15,020 bases of DNA, taken from positions 1-15,020 of the forward strand of contig DJMI01000058.1 of the NCBI GenBank assembly GCA_002435335.1, in the 5' to 3' direction. This document shows, piece by piece, positions 1 through 7,738 of this stretch (its first letter is position 1; each line of letters begins with the position of its first letter). The DNA comes from Nitrosomonas sp. UBA6494. GTDB lineage: Bacteria; Pseudomonadota; Gammaproteobacteria; Burkholderiales; Nitrosomonadaceae. The position numbers and the translations under genes were made by a program. The notes below the pieces were generated by a model. That model saw nothing but the letters and a program-made list of their open reading frames with translations. It did no database searches and had not been told where the DNA came from.

Positions 1-1152
1 AAAATCGACTTTGGTGACGACGCCGGAGTTATCAGAATCGGTTGCGTTTATCGTTATCGTCTGTGCACTGGTTATAGAATTAGTGGTCGGGTAAGAGCTT
101 GAAATCGATATTATGGGGGAAGTACAATCGATAATCAGATTCACTGGGGTGGACGTACTTGAATTTCCGTCATTATCATAAGCTTTTGCTTCCCACTTGT
201 GATTGCCTTGGTCTGCGCAGGTAAAACTCCAGGCACAGCTATAGCTGCTCGTCATATCGGTACAATATAGTACATTATTCTTATAAAACTCAACTTTATT
301 GACGCCTATATTGTCGGTCGCTTCAGCGCTGATGGTTATAGTCTGAGCGGCATTGTAACTGCCAGAAGTAGGATTAGTAATCGAAACTGTTGGTGGCCAT
401 ATTTGCACAGATACGTTTACTGGAGCTGAGTCATAGGTTTTTCCATTGATGTCATAGGCTTTGGCCAGCAAGCTGTAATTTCCATTATCTAAACTGGTAA
501 CATTCCATGTGCAATTATTATATGGGGCGCTGATGTCGGTGCAGAAAAGTGCGTTATTTTTATAAAACTCAATTTTACTTACGGTTTGTGAAAGGTACTC
601 TTCTGCAGCAATTGTTACTTGCTGTGATGTTTTTATGGAAGTGTTATTTACTGGATTAGTAATTGCCACCGGTGGTGGTTCTACTGATGCTGGAAGGAGT
701 GGAATATCGATTATCAGTTGCACGTCTGCCGAAAATGCGGAATTGCCAGCAAAATCATAAGCCTTCGCTTTCCACGTGTGTGTGCCGTTGTCTGCACTAG
801 TGATACTCCATACGCAACTATAGTCTATGGTCGTATCAGTGCAATAAAGAATGTTATTTTTGGAAAACTCAACTTTTGATACACCAGATCCAGAATCTCT
901 AGCCAATGCATTAATTGTAATCGACTGTGCGCTGGTATATGTAGTCGATAATTTTCTGCTATCAATTTGTACAGTAGGAGCTTTCACATCAAGCGGTGCT
1001 GCCAGCGTACTAAAGGATAATGAAAGGATAATGATTGTGGCAATAATGATTATTAACTGATTCGCAAAACTTCTTTTGGAGGAAGAGCTTCTATGAAATG
1101 GGAGTAAATGCGCCCAAAAAACCGATACTAAAAATAGTAGAGTTGATTTCAT
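1..1152 (-). CDS. Exported protein with repeated Ig-like domains, N-terminal part (runs off left edge)
   Basis: The minus strand is open without a stop from an ATG at 1152 to the window edge, giving 384 visible codons. Residues 1-52 form an unusually long N-terminal region: a short hydrophobic stretch, a basic Ser-rich patch (HRSSSSKR), then a strong hydrophobic segment (about 32-50) ending LAA, which reads as an extended signal peptide. At least three full repeats and the start of a fourth follow (roughly 57-150, 160-250, 253-345, 348 onward). Each has the pattern AQTITI(N/S)A...D..SGV.KVEFYKNN.LYCTD...YSC.W...DNG.H.W.AKAYD..GN, the hallmark of bacterial Ig-like (Big) repeat proteins. Each full repeat carries a Cys pair about 9-10 residues apart. 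Such proteins are usually surface or periplasmic adhesion or binding modules; no enzymatic domain is visible in this part. No clear Shine-Dalgarno precedes the ATG. The family call is solid; the function is unknown. Confidence 0.85.
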   Translation of the reverse strand, partial: MKSTLLFLVSVFWAHLLPFHRSSSSKRSFANQLIIIIATIIILSLSFSTLAAPLDVKAPTVQIDSRKLSTTYTSAQSITINALARDSGSGVSKVEFSKNNILYCTDTTIDYSCVWSITSADNGTHTWKAKAYDFAGNSAFSADVQLIIDIPLLPASVEPPPVAITNPVNNTSIKTSQQVTIAAEEYLSQTVSKIEFYKNNALFCTDISAPYNNCTWNVTSLDNGNYSLLAKAYDINGKTYDSAPVNVSVQIWPPTVSITNPTSGSYNAAQTITISAEATDNIGVNKVEFYKNNVLYCTDMTSSYSCAWSFTCADQGNHKWEAKAYDNDGNSSTSTPVNLIIDCTSPIISISSSYPTTNSITSAQTITINATDSDNSGVVTKVDF

Positions 1153-1667
1153 GTTGTACGATTCTAAGTGAGGAAAAATTGGTGCATTTTCTATCCAATA
1201 CAATGTGAAAGTTTTTTTGCAAATAGTCGCTGAATCAATCATAGGGTGATTATATATAACATATAGAACCAAAATTCCATATATATATAGTTTAGCGCAT
1301 ACAGAACACTCGCTGAATTAATGAAGAATTAATAAACAGTGCATTGAATCCTATTCTGTCTGTAAGAAAATTGCCGGAAAAAAATCAATTTATCCAAATT
1401 TTTAATGACTCTTATTGAGAATCTTTCAACCTTTATTGATTGGATCTGATTGATCCATGAATCTTTGTATGACTTTGTGAAAAGGATAGAATATGTATCC
1501 ATTACGCTAGAGCATTCAACGTAAGTTTAACACAATCCAATGATATTTCAGCATAACCAACATGTGGCGCAATTGTAAAAAAGTGAACAATGCAGAACCG
1601 AAAGTAGAGATCCCTTTGAATTTCATTTGAAGCGATCTCTACTTTATCATGAGCTTAATATTTAAAC
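1153..1667. other. Gene-free AT-rich intergenic region
   Basis: No convincing reading frame was found on either strand. It holds very AT-rich alternating TA tracts (about 1250-1292), an 11-bp tandem duplication GAATTAATGAA/GAATTAAT near 1315-1335, a small dyad TGGATC-5nt-GATCCA (1441-1457), and a perfect 12-bp hairpin at 1601-1645 listed separately. The promoter of the leftward Ig-repeat gene should lie here, but I could not single out a good -35/-10 pair. Confidence 0.6.
1601..1645 (-). terminator. Perfect 12-bp hairpin downstream of the DsbA-like gene
   Basis: AAAGTAGAGATC (1601-1612) is exactly complementary to GATCTCTACTTT (1634-1645), with a 21-nt loop. It lies 22 nt past the stop codon of the DsbA-like gene on the transcribed (minus) strand, so a role in ending or protecting that transcript is likely. 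The stem is not followed by a real U-tract beyond its own TTT, so it is not a textbook intrinsic terminator. It could equally be an mRNA-stabilising hairpin or a remnant repeat. Confidence 0.4.
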
Positions 1668-2537
1668 TTATTTTTCAATAGATGCTAACATTTTTTCAAT
1701 TTCTTCTTTGAAAATATTATAAGGTTGTGCACCACGAATGATAACTACATTTTTTATTTGATTATTGTCACTAATGCCTAGTGCAAAAGAAGGTGTGCCT
1801 CGAACTCCAATTTTAGATCCATCTTCTATATCCTTCCTAATTGCTTCGGCGTATTTTCCACTATCCAGGCAATCCTTGAATAATCCCAGATCAAGCCCGA
1901 TGGCTTCCGCATGCTCTGGAAGATTATCAGGCTGCAGACCTCTCTGATTTGCGAACAAGCGATCATGCATGTCCCAATACTTATCCTCTTCGCCTGCGCA
2001 GCGCGCGCCTTCTGCAATTTTTAGAGCTTGTGGATGAATTGCTTCGATTGGGAAATCACGAAATACGTAGCGAACTTTGTGTGTTTCGACATAATCCTTG
2101 ATGATTTGTTGCGCTGTTTGTGTTGCGTGGCGAGCACAAAATGGACATTGATAATCAGAAAATTCAATCAAGGTTACGGCTGCATCATCTGACCCTAACG
2201 GCTTTATGCCACCAATCATTACTGATGAATCAAGTTTCTCGACTGCTGATGGTGGAGGAGGAGGTGCTGGGCGAGATGCTAGATTTTTCTTTATTTCTTC
2301 AAGGTTTTTATTGATGACTTCCTGTCCTTGTTTGATGGATTGAATTTCCATTTCCGATACGGATTCGGTTGATTTTGAAGCAATCGAATTTTTAATATCA
2401 GTTAGCTCTTTATGAATGTTTTCTTGTCCTTGTTTTAGCTCTTGTATTTCATGTTTAAGTGCTATGCCTGATTCATTGCAACCGACAAAAAACGGCACTA
2501 ATAAAGTAAGTGCAAGTGTGTAAAAACTAATTTTCAT
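1668..2537 (-). CDS. DsbA-like thioredoxin-fold lipoprotein (disulfide oxidoreductase)
   Basis: The 289-residue protein starts at the ATG at 2537, chosen because AAGGAG lies 7 nt upstream and the N-terminus then reads as a lipoprotein signal with lipobox FVGC (Cys20). Asn at +2 suggests outer-membrane rather than inner-membrane retention. A start 16 codons earlier is open but lacks these signs. Residues 29-88 hold two copies of an E-I-Q-x2-K-Q-G-Q-E...IK heptad-like helix, probably a coiled coil or spacer, followed by a proline run (PAPPPPP, 90-96). The thioredoxin-like domain (about 106-289) carries the active-site CPFC (131-134) and the cis-proline loop GTP (247-249), as in the DsbA/Thioredoxin_4 family. 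An extra Cys pair (180, 223) is common in this family. Expected role: oxidising or isomerising disulfides of exported proteins while tethered to the envelope. It lies 31 nt after the regulator gene, so probably in one operon. The substrate is unknown. Confidence 0.88.
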   Translation of the reverse strand: MKISFYTLALTLLVPFFVGCNESGIALKHEIQELKQGQENIHKELTDIKNSIASKSTESVSEMEIQSIKQGQEVINKNLEEIKKNLASRPAPPPPPSAVEKLDSSVMIGGIKPLGSDDAAVTLIEFSDYQCPFCARHATQTAQQIIKDYVETHKVRYVFRDFPIEAIHPQALKIAEGARCAGEEDKYWDMHDRLFANQRGLQPDNLPEHAEAIGLDLGLFKDCLDSGKYAEAIRKDIEDGSKIGVRGTPSFALGISDNNQIKNVVIIRGAQPYNIFKEEIEKMLASIEK

Positions 2538-2568
2538 AGAAAGCTCCTTTTGTAAGTGATAAGAATTC

Positions 2569-3420
<852 letters not shown>

Positions 3421-3441
3421 AGATAACTTTCTATAATGTAA

Positions 3442-3602
3442 AAGGCTCTAGACTAGCAGAGAGATTAATAAAATCTGATGAGTTGCCATAGTCCACTGGC
3501 AAGGTGATCAGCATGTTTTTTCCCGCGCCATTCTGATTCTTTTAAATGCAGATCAAATTAACTAATTAGACTAACAGATTGTCTCTGGTAGTCTAGAGCC
3601 TT
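3442..3602. mobile_element. MITE-like element with terminal inverted repeats
   Basis: The ends are AAGGCTCTAGACTA (3442-3455) and its exact complement TAGTCTAGAGCCTT (3589-3602). After one mismatch the match extends inward by CAGAGA/TCTCTG. The flanks on both sides are TAA (3439-3441 and 3603-3605), consistent with a 3-bp TNA target duplication of the kind made by some IS5-family elements. The 161-bp interior has no coding frame and carries a second dyad, TTGCCA-8nt-TGGCAA (3483-3502). Size, terminal repeats and possible target duplication fit a miniature inverted-repeat transposable element. The AT-rich context makes the TAA evidence weak, and a large regulatory dyad is the alternative. Confidence 0.5.
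3483..3502. promoter_or_regulatory. Inverted repeat TTGCCA-N8-TGGCAA
   Basis: This perfect 6-bp dyad with an 8-nt centre lies in the spacer between the divergent regulator and RTX genes, inside the MITE-like element. Its size fits a dimeric regulator site, but nothing ties it to a particular protein. It may instead be internal structure of the element. Confidence 0.25.
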
Positions 3603-3842
3603 TAAAATTTATTCGTAATGTATGCTGTTAAAGCAATTCGATATAAAATGATGAAAAAAATCACTGTAACTTATAATCGAATACAATGCGCTATCCCATC
3701 ATTGCAATGTTAAAAGTGCTTATCGGCACTGTGATTTAAAAATTTAACACCATGTGGGTATATTTCATCTGTCGAATAAAGGTTAAATATTGGGTCATTT
3801 GACAATTTTTCAAATTTTATTTTGCTATTGTGAGGTTTTCGC

Positions 3843-5030
3843 TTGATTAATGCTATCTATCAAAATGCTCTGATATCTGCTGATTTACTGCAAAAAAACT
3901 CTGTGTCTGATGATTACTTGGCCAATTCTTCCACGAATGGAGTAGTGATTGCAGGAGGGATTGCTTCTGGGGTTATTGAAACAGAAGGGGATGAAGATTG
4001 GTTCAGTATTATGCTAATGCAGGGTAGGAGTTATGAGTTTCAGCTTGAAGGAAAAGGAGATATTTATGCTGATAGCATTCTTCAAGATCCCTTGCTGAAA
4101 CTCTACGACAGTACTGGTTTATTGATTGCAAGCAATGATGATATATCTGATGATAATTTTAATTCATTGATTACTTACACACCCACTACCAGTGGAATCT
4201 ATTTTCTTGGAGCGACCGCTTTCTCAGGAGGAGACTATTCAAACACAGGCAGTTATGAAATACATGCGATTGAGAATCCTTCTGTGTCTGATGATTATTT
4301 GTCGAATTCTTCGACGAATGGAGCGGTGATTGCAGGAGGGATTGCTTCTGGGGTTATTGAAACAGATGGGGATGAAGATTGGTTTAGTATCATGCTGGTG
4401 CAGGGTAGGAGTTATGAGTTTCAGCTTGAAGGAAAAGGAGATATTTATGCTGATAACATTCTTCAAGATCCCTTGCTGAAACTCTACGACAGTACCGGTT
4501 TATTGATTGCAAGTAATAATGATATATCATATGATAATAACAATTCTATGATTTCATATACACCCACTACCAGTGGAATCTATTTTCTTGGAGCGACCGC
4601 TTTCTCAGGAGGAAGTTATTCAAACACTGGCAGTTATGAAATTCATGCGATTGAGAATCAAAATGACTTGTATCTTGTCGGCACTGAAGGTGACGATAAT
4701 CTTATGGGCGGCATTGGAAATGATATCCTCGTTGGGAGGCTAGGTATAGATATAATGACTGGTGGCTCAGGTTTGGATATTTTTGGTTTAGCTGATGTTG
4801 GACATTATTTTTTTCAGGATTTTACTCCGGGTGTGGATAAGATTGCCTTTGATACCAAATTGGGTTTTGAATATTTTGATGAACTTGTGCCCTACATCAC
4901 GGCAATTTCTACACAAGGTAATGATATAGTGGTTAGCTTTGTGGATGATATTGCAAGTATTACTTTTGTGGGTATCATGCTCCAATCTACGGCATTATCT
5001 GTTGATGATGTAATATTCCAAGCATTATAA
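3843..5030 (+). CDS. Small RTX-type secreted protein with two tandem PPC domains
   Basis: The 395-residue protein is read from a TTG start; GAGG at 3832-3835 lies 7 nt upstream and no ATG alternative exists near the N-terminus. There is no Sec signal peptide. Residues 21-147 and 148-274 are two copies of a 127-residue domain (about 90% identical; 13 differences counted) resembling the bacterial pre-peptidase C-terminal (PPC) domain: SGVIE..GDEDWFS..L..GRSY.F.L, then LKLYDSTG.LIASNDD, then TSGIYFLGA. Residues 280-314 hold about four RTX nonapeptide units (GTEGDDNLM, GGIGNDILV, GRLGIDIMT, GGSGLDIFG) that bind calcium. The C-terminal 80 residues (QDFTPGVDKIAF... ending DDVIFQAL) match the beta-roll cap and secretion region of type I secretion substrates. 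Expected fate: export through an ABC/MFP/TolC channel not encoded in this window. No protease or other catalytic domain is present, so it may be an adhesive, matrix or binding protein. Confidence 0.88.
   Translation: MINAIYQNALISADLLQKNSVSDDYLANSSTNGVVIAGGIASGVIETEGDEDWFSIMLMQGRSYEFQLEGKGDIYADSILQDPLLKLYDSTGLLIASNDDISDDNFNSLITYTPTTSGIYFLGATAFSGGDYSNTGSYEIHAIENPSVSDDYLSNSSTNGAVIAGGIASGVIETDGDEDWFSIMLVQGRSYEFQLEGKGDIYADNILQDPLLKLYDSTGLLIASNNDISYDNNNSMISYTPTTSGIYFLGATAFSGGSYSNTGSYEIHAIENQNDLYLVGTEGDDNLMGGIGNDILVGRLGIDIMTGGSGLDIFGLADVGHYFFQDFTPGVDKIAFDTKLGFEYFDELVPYITAISTQGNDIVVSFVDDIASITFVGIMLQSTALSVDDVIFQAL
3903..4664 (+). repeat. Tandem duplication of a 381-bp unit (two PPC domains)
   Basis: Unit 1 (3903-4283) and unit 2 (4284-4664) are nearly identical at the nucleotide level over long blocks, in register and with no linker. 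Differences cluster around codons 100-110 of each unit. This points to recent in-frame duplication or ongoing gene conversion. Confidence 0.92.
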
Positions 5031-5086
5031 ATAGGGTCTTAGGAAGCTGCGAACTTAGAAGGTGTGTTAGCTAGCTGAGAAAAATA

Positions 5087-5187
5087 TTAAACCCCAGCTA
5101 TTGTTTTTTGTTCTTGAATTAAAGAAGCTAAGTTCAGGCAACGCATTTCTTTTTTTGTACCTTTACCTACATTGCGTTTGTTTTTAT
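5087..5187 (-). pseudogene. Possible C-terminal scrap of a transposase-like gene
   Basis: On the minus strand an open frame of about 33 codons with no proper start ends in a stop at 5087-5089. It includes the basic stretch GKGTKKEMRCLNLASLI. It lies directly behind ubiE. The sequence between it and the RTX stop begins with GGGTCTTAGGAAGC, which could be an insertion-sequence end. No family is recognised with certainty; it may simply be non-coding. Confidence 0.25.
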
Positions 5188-5922
5188 TTACAATTTATAT
5201 CCCCGGTGAAGCGCTACGATACCGGCGGTTAAATTAAAATATTCAACACGTTCAAAACCAACCAGTTGCATCAGTTGTTTTAGTTCATCCTGAGAGGGGT
5301 GCATTCGTATAGATTCCGCCAGATAGCGATAGCTGTCTGCGTCATTGGCGATCATTTTACCCATGGTGGGTAATAGCTTGAACGAATAAGTGTCGTATGC
5401 CGCCTCAAGGGGTTTCCAAATTTTGGAGAACTCTAAAACTATAACTACTCCTCCAGGGCGGATAACACGAAGCATTTCTTTTAGTGCCACATCTTTATGT
5501 GTCATGTTTCGCAGGCCAAAAGCGACGCTGACACAATCGAAATAATTATTTGGAAAAGGGAGTTTTTCGGCATCGCATTGAGCAATCGGGGTTGGATTGC
5601 CTTCATCAATGAGGCGATCTCTACCAAGCGTCAGCATCGAATTGTTGATGTCGGTTAGCCATACTTCACCGGATTTTCCGACTTTTTGTAAAAATAAAGC
5701 ACTTAAATCGCCGGTACCTCCAGCGATATCCAGAACTTTACCCCCACTTCTAACGCCGCTGGCTTCAATAGCGAAGCGCTTCCATACACGATGAAGCCCT
5801 GCAGACATTAAGTCGTTCATTAAATTATAACGATCTGCTACCGAGTGAAAAACTTCAGCGACTTTTCCGGCTTTTTCTTCTTCCGAAACCGTGTTAAAGC
5901 CAAAATGAGTTGTTTTTGTCAT
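5188..5922 (-). CDS. ubiE: Ubiquinone/menaquinone biosynthesis C-methyltransferase UbiE
   Basis: At 244 residues it is close to the usual 250. UbiE is a SAM-dependent methyltransferase acting at the cytoplasmic membrane on 2-polyprenyl-6-methoxy-benzoquinol in ubiquinone synthesis. Visible hallmarks are FG.N.V...EK...V..VFHSVADRYNLMNDLMS at the N-terminus, the SAM-binding loop VLDIAGGTGDLS (63-74), the acidic end of strand 2 (TDINNSML), DAEKLPFPNNYFD, FGLRNM, LRVIRPGGVVIVLEFS, and the C-terminal GIVALHRGYK. The start places the conserved N-terminus normally. Many proteobacteria have ubiE clustered with ubiJ/ubiB; here it stands alone, with a possible IS scar downstream and a divergent porin gene upstream. 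No strong Shine-Dalgarno is visible. Confidence 0.96.
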   Translation of the reverse strand: MTKTTHFGFNTVSEEEKAGKVAEVFHSVADRYNLMNDLMSAGLHRVWKRFAIEASGVRSGGKVLDIAGGTGDLSALFLQKVGKSGEVWLTDINNSMLTLGRDRLIDEGNPTPIAQCDAEKLPFPNNYFDCVSVAFGLRNMTHKDVALKEMLRVIRPGGVVIVLEFSKIWKPLEAAYDTYSFKLLPTMGKMIANDADSYRYLAESIRMHPSQDELKQLMQLVGFERVEYFNLTAGIVALHRGYKL

Positions 5923-6304
5923 GATGAAAATCTGCCGTAGAACTATCGAAGAAAGCGAGTGAATTTTTAAGGTGCATCAGGGTTTTTTAGTATGAATGAT
6001 GCAAGTGTGTAATCTTTCCGTTGTGAATTTCTGCATTTTATCGTGATTAGATGATTAGTGCTGCAGATATGGAATAATTTTTTGGTGTGCTGCAAAAGCG
6101 AATTTTGTTAGAAAGAGGTTGGCTGAACTAGGTGACAGTGTTTTTTGTGTTGTAATTTTGATCTAATTTGTGATTAATACAATTGATTACATTGACCCTC
6201 TTGGTGTTTCAATGTTAGAGTTCAATCCACGAGGTTACTAGGGTCTTTTGTTGTTATTGTTGATCGAAGACTTTTTTCATAATAATTATCGGGAGAGGGG
6301 AGCA
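5923..6304. other. Divergent intergenic region between ubiE and porin gene
   Basis: The region spans 382 bases with no coding frame. It must contain both promoters, although no high-quality -35/-10 pair stands out. A dyad TGCATCA (5973-5979)/TGATGCA (5997-6003) with a 17-nt centre lies about 50-80 nt upstream of ubiE. The strong ribosome-binding site of the porin gene is at 6291-6300. Confidence 0.55.
6291..6300 (+). promoter_or_regulatory. Strong ribosome-binding site deciding the porin start
   Basis: GGGAGAGGGG ends 4 nt before the ATG at 6305. It favours that start over an upstream in-frame codon at 6248, which would put an implausible charged extension before the signal peptide. Confidence 0.75.
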
Positions 6305-7690
6305 ATGGCGTATAAAAGAAACCACAAAAAACAAATAATCCAGGCGGTAGCGGGAGGAGCGTTGTTGCTTGGTATGGGGTCGGCTAGTGTTGTTTATGCC
6401 AATACCATTACAACAAGTAACAGTTTTATGGATGCATTGAAGAATACCGGCATTACAATGGGCGGTTGGATTCACGGCGGTGCCACATACAATCCGAGTC
6501 AGGTTCACGGTTTTAACGGGCCGGTTACGTTTTCTGATCAAGCCAATCGGTTTCAGTTAAATCAATTAAATTTCTTTGTCGAGCGTGCGGTTAGAACAGA
6601 AGGTAAAAGTTGGGATGTCGGTTTCCGCGCTGACTTCATGTTCGGTACCGATGCTATTTTTACACAAGCATACGGCAACCCGGCATTTGATGTGAACAAC
6701 GGTAGACCGCTGGCGGATCGGGGTAATTGGGATTTGGATATTTGCTGTAATTCCAGCCGTACGTACGGTATTGCTATTCCACAAGCGTATGCGGAAATTT
6801 ATGCGCCTGTCGGCAACGGATTGAATATTAAAGTCGGGCATTTTTATACCCCGATCGGTTATGAAACGGTTCCTGCACCGAATAATTTCTTCTATTCTCA
6901 TGCTTATACGATGCAGTATGGCGAACCCTTCACACATTCTGGTGTGCTAACCAATTACAAAATTAATGGTAATTTTGTCGCAATGGCTGGTGCGATCGGC
7001 GGTAGTGGAACCGGTGGTTGGGACGGCAATTTCGATAAGCAAATGGAGAATTGGGGTGGTATCGGTGGTGTAACTTGGACAAGTAATGATAGTAGGACAT
7101 CGTTCAATGTGAGCGGTACCGGTAGCACCACATCGACACGTAATAGCAGTTTCTGGGGCATGTATAGCATTGTGCTGCAACATCAATTCACTGACAGAAC
7201 AAAACTGGTTCTGCAGCATGATCATGGTTTTGCCGATAATGTATTATTGGCCAATAATGTTTATGGTGGTGTGATCAAAGATGCGGAGTGGTATGGTGTT
7301 AATTCACATTTTTATTACGATGCAACACCGAATGTGGCCGTTGGTATCCGTGCAGAATGGTTTCGTGATCGCGATGGTTTCCGTGTTTTTGCACCGGGAA
7401 GAGTTACGGCGGCAACCAATCATCTTGGCAGGAGTTATGCCAGCAATATCGGCTTATTAGGTACGGCTACACCGGCAGATTATTATGCCATCACCATCGG
7501 TGCCAACTGGAAAGCAGCCAGAACATTGAATCTGCCATGGCAAGGATTAAAGCAATTAAACATTCGCCCGAACATTCGCTACGACCGTGTCGATGCACTG
7601 CATGAATCGTTGCAAGCTTCGGCTTACCGTCCGTTCGGCGGCAACAAAGATCAGATTCTATTCTCACTGGACGCTGTATTGCCGTTCTAA
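6305..7690 (+). CDS. Outer-membrane beta-barrel porin (BBP2/OmpL-like family)
   Basis: The protein has 461 residues from the ATG at 6305. Residues 1-32 are a Sec signal peptide: basic MAYKRNHKK, hydrophobic AVAGGALLLGMG, cleavage after VYA. The mature chain begins with the motif GITMGGWIHGGATYN and then consists of alternating hydrophobic/polar strands rich in Gly, Asn and aromatics, ending in LPF. A terminal Phe is the usual BAM recognition signal. N-terminal GW.HGG, a central NFFYSHAYTMQYGEPFTHSG and the strand-rich C-terminal half fit the putative beta-barrel porin-2 family, many of whose members sit next to unrelated genes and whose substrates are mostly unknown. A CC pair (DICCNSS) lies in a loop-like segment. 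It is monocistronic, with its own strong ribosome-binding site and a terminator directly downstream. The barrel assignment is firm; the substrate is not known. Confidence 0.85.
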   Translation: MAYKRNHKKQIIQAVAGGALLLGMGSASVVYANTITTSNSFMDALKNTGITMGGWIHGGATYNPSQVHGFNGPVTFSDQANRFQLNQLNFFVERAVRTEGKSWDVGFRADFMFGTDAIFTQAYGNPAFDVNNGRPLADRGNWDLDICCNSSRTYGIAIPQAYAEIYAPVGNGLNIKVGHFYTPIGYETVPAPNNFFYSHAYTMQYGEPFTHSGVLTNYKINGNFVAMAGAIGGSGTGGWDGNFDKQMENWGGIGGVTWTSNDSRTSFNVSGTGSTTSTRNSSFWGMYSIVLQHQFTDRTKLVLQHDHGFADNVLLANNVYGGVIKDAEWYGVNSHFYYDATPNVAVGIRAEWFRDRDGFRVFAPGRVTAATNHLGRSYASNIGLLGTATPADYYAITIGANWKAARTLNLPWQGLKQLNIRPNIRYDRVDALHESLQASAYRPFGGNKDQILFSLDAVLPF

Positions 7691-7716
7691 TGAGGGTGGA
7701 TAGCTTTAATAAAAAT

Positions 7717-7738
7717 TGCGCCTTCGGGCGCATTTTTT
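7717..7738. terminator. Bidirectional intrinsic terminator between porin gene and rluD
   Basis: The stem TGCGCC/GGCGCA (7717-7722 / 7727-7732) encloses a TTCG tetraloop, followed on the plus strand by six T and preceded by AAAAAT, which gives a T-tract on the minus strand too. It ends the porin transcript and can also end the converging rluD transcript. The rluD stop codon (7737-7739) overlaps the plus-strand T-tract. Confidence 0.9.

Larger units (their letters stand above)
3421..3842. other. Divergent intergenic region between regulator and RTX gene
   Basis: This 422-base AT-rich spacer must hold the promoters of both divergent genes. It contains the inverted-repeat element at 3442-3602 (listed separately) and a small dyad AGTGC-6nt-GCACT at 3715-3730. 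A TTGACA hexamer at 3799-3804 sits too close to the RTX start for an obvious matching -10. No coding frame is evident. Confidence 0.6.

Noticed and set aside
851..1060. Small plus-strand reading frame of 69 codons
   Set aside because: It lies antisense to the Ig-repeat coding frame, which is far better supported by repeated domain motifs.
3799..3804. TTGACA as the -35 box of the RTX gene
   Set aside because: At 16-18 bp spacing there is no good -10, and the transcription start would fall on the ribosome-binding site.
6254..7225. Several minus-strand frames opposite the porin gene
   Set aside because: They are shadows of the porin frame with Cys/His/Thr-rich composition and no family motifs.
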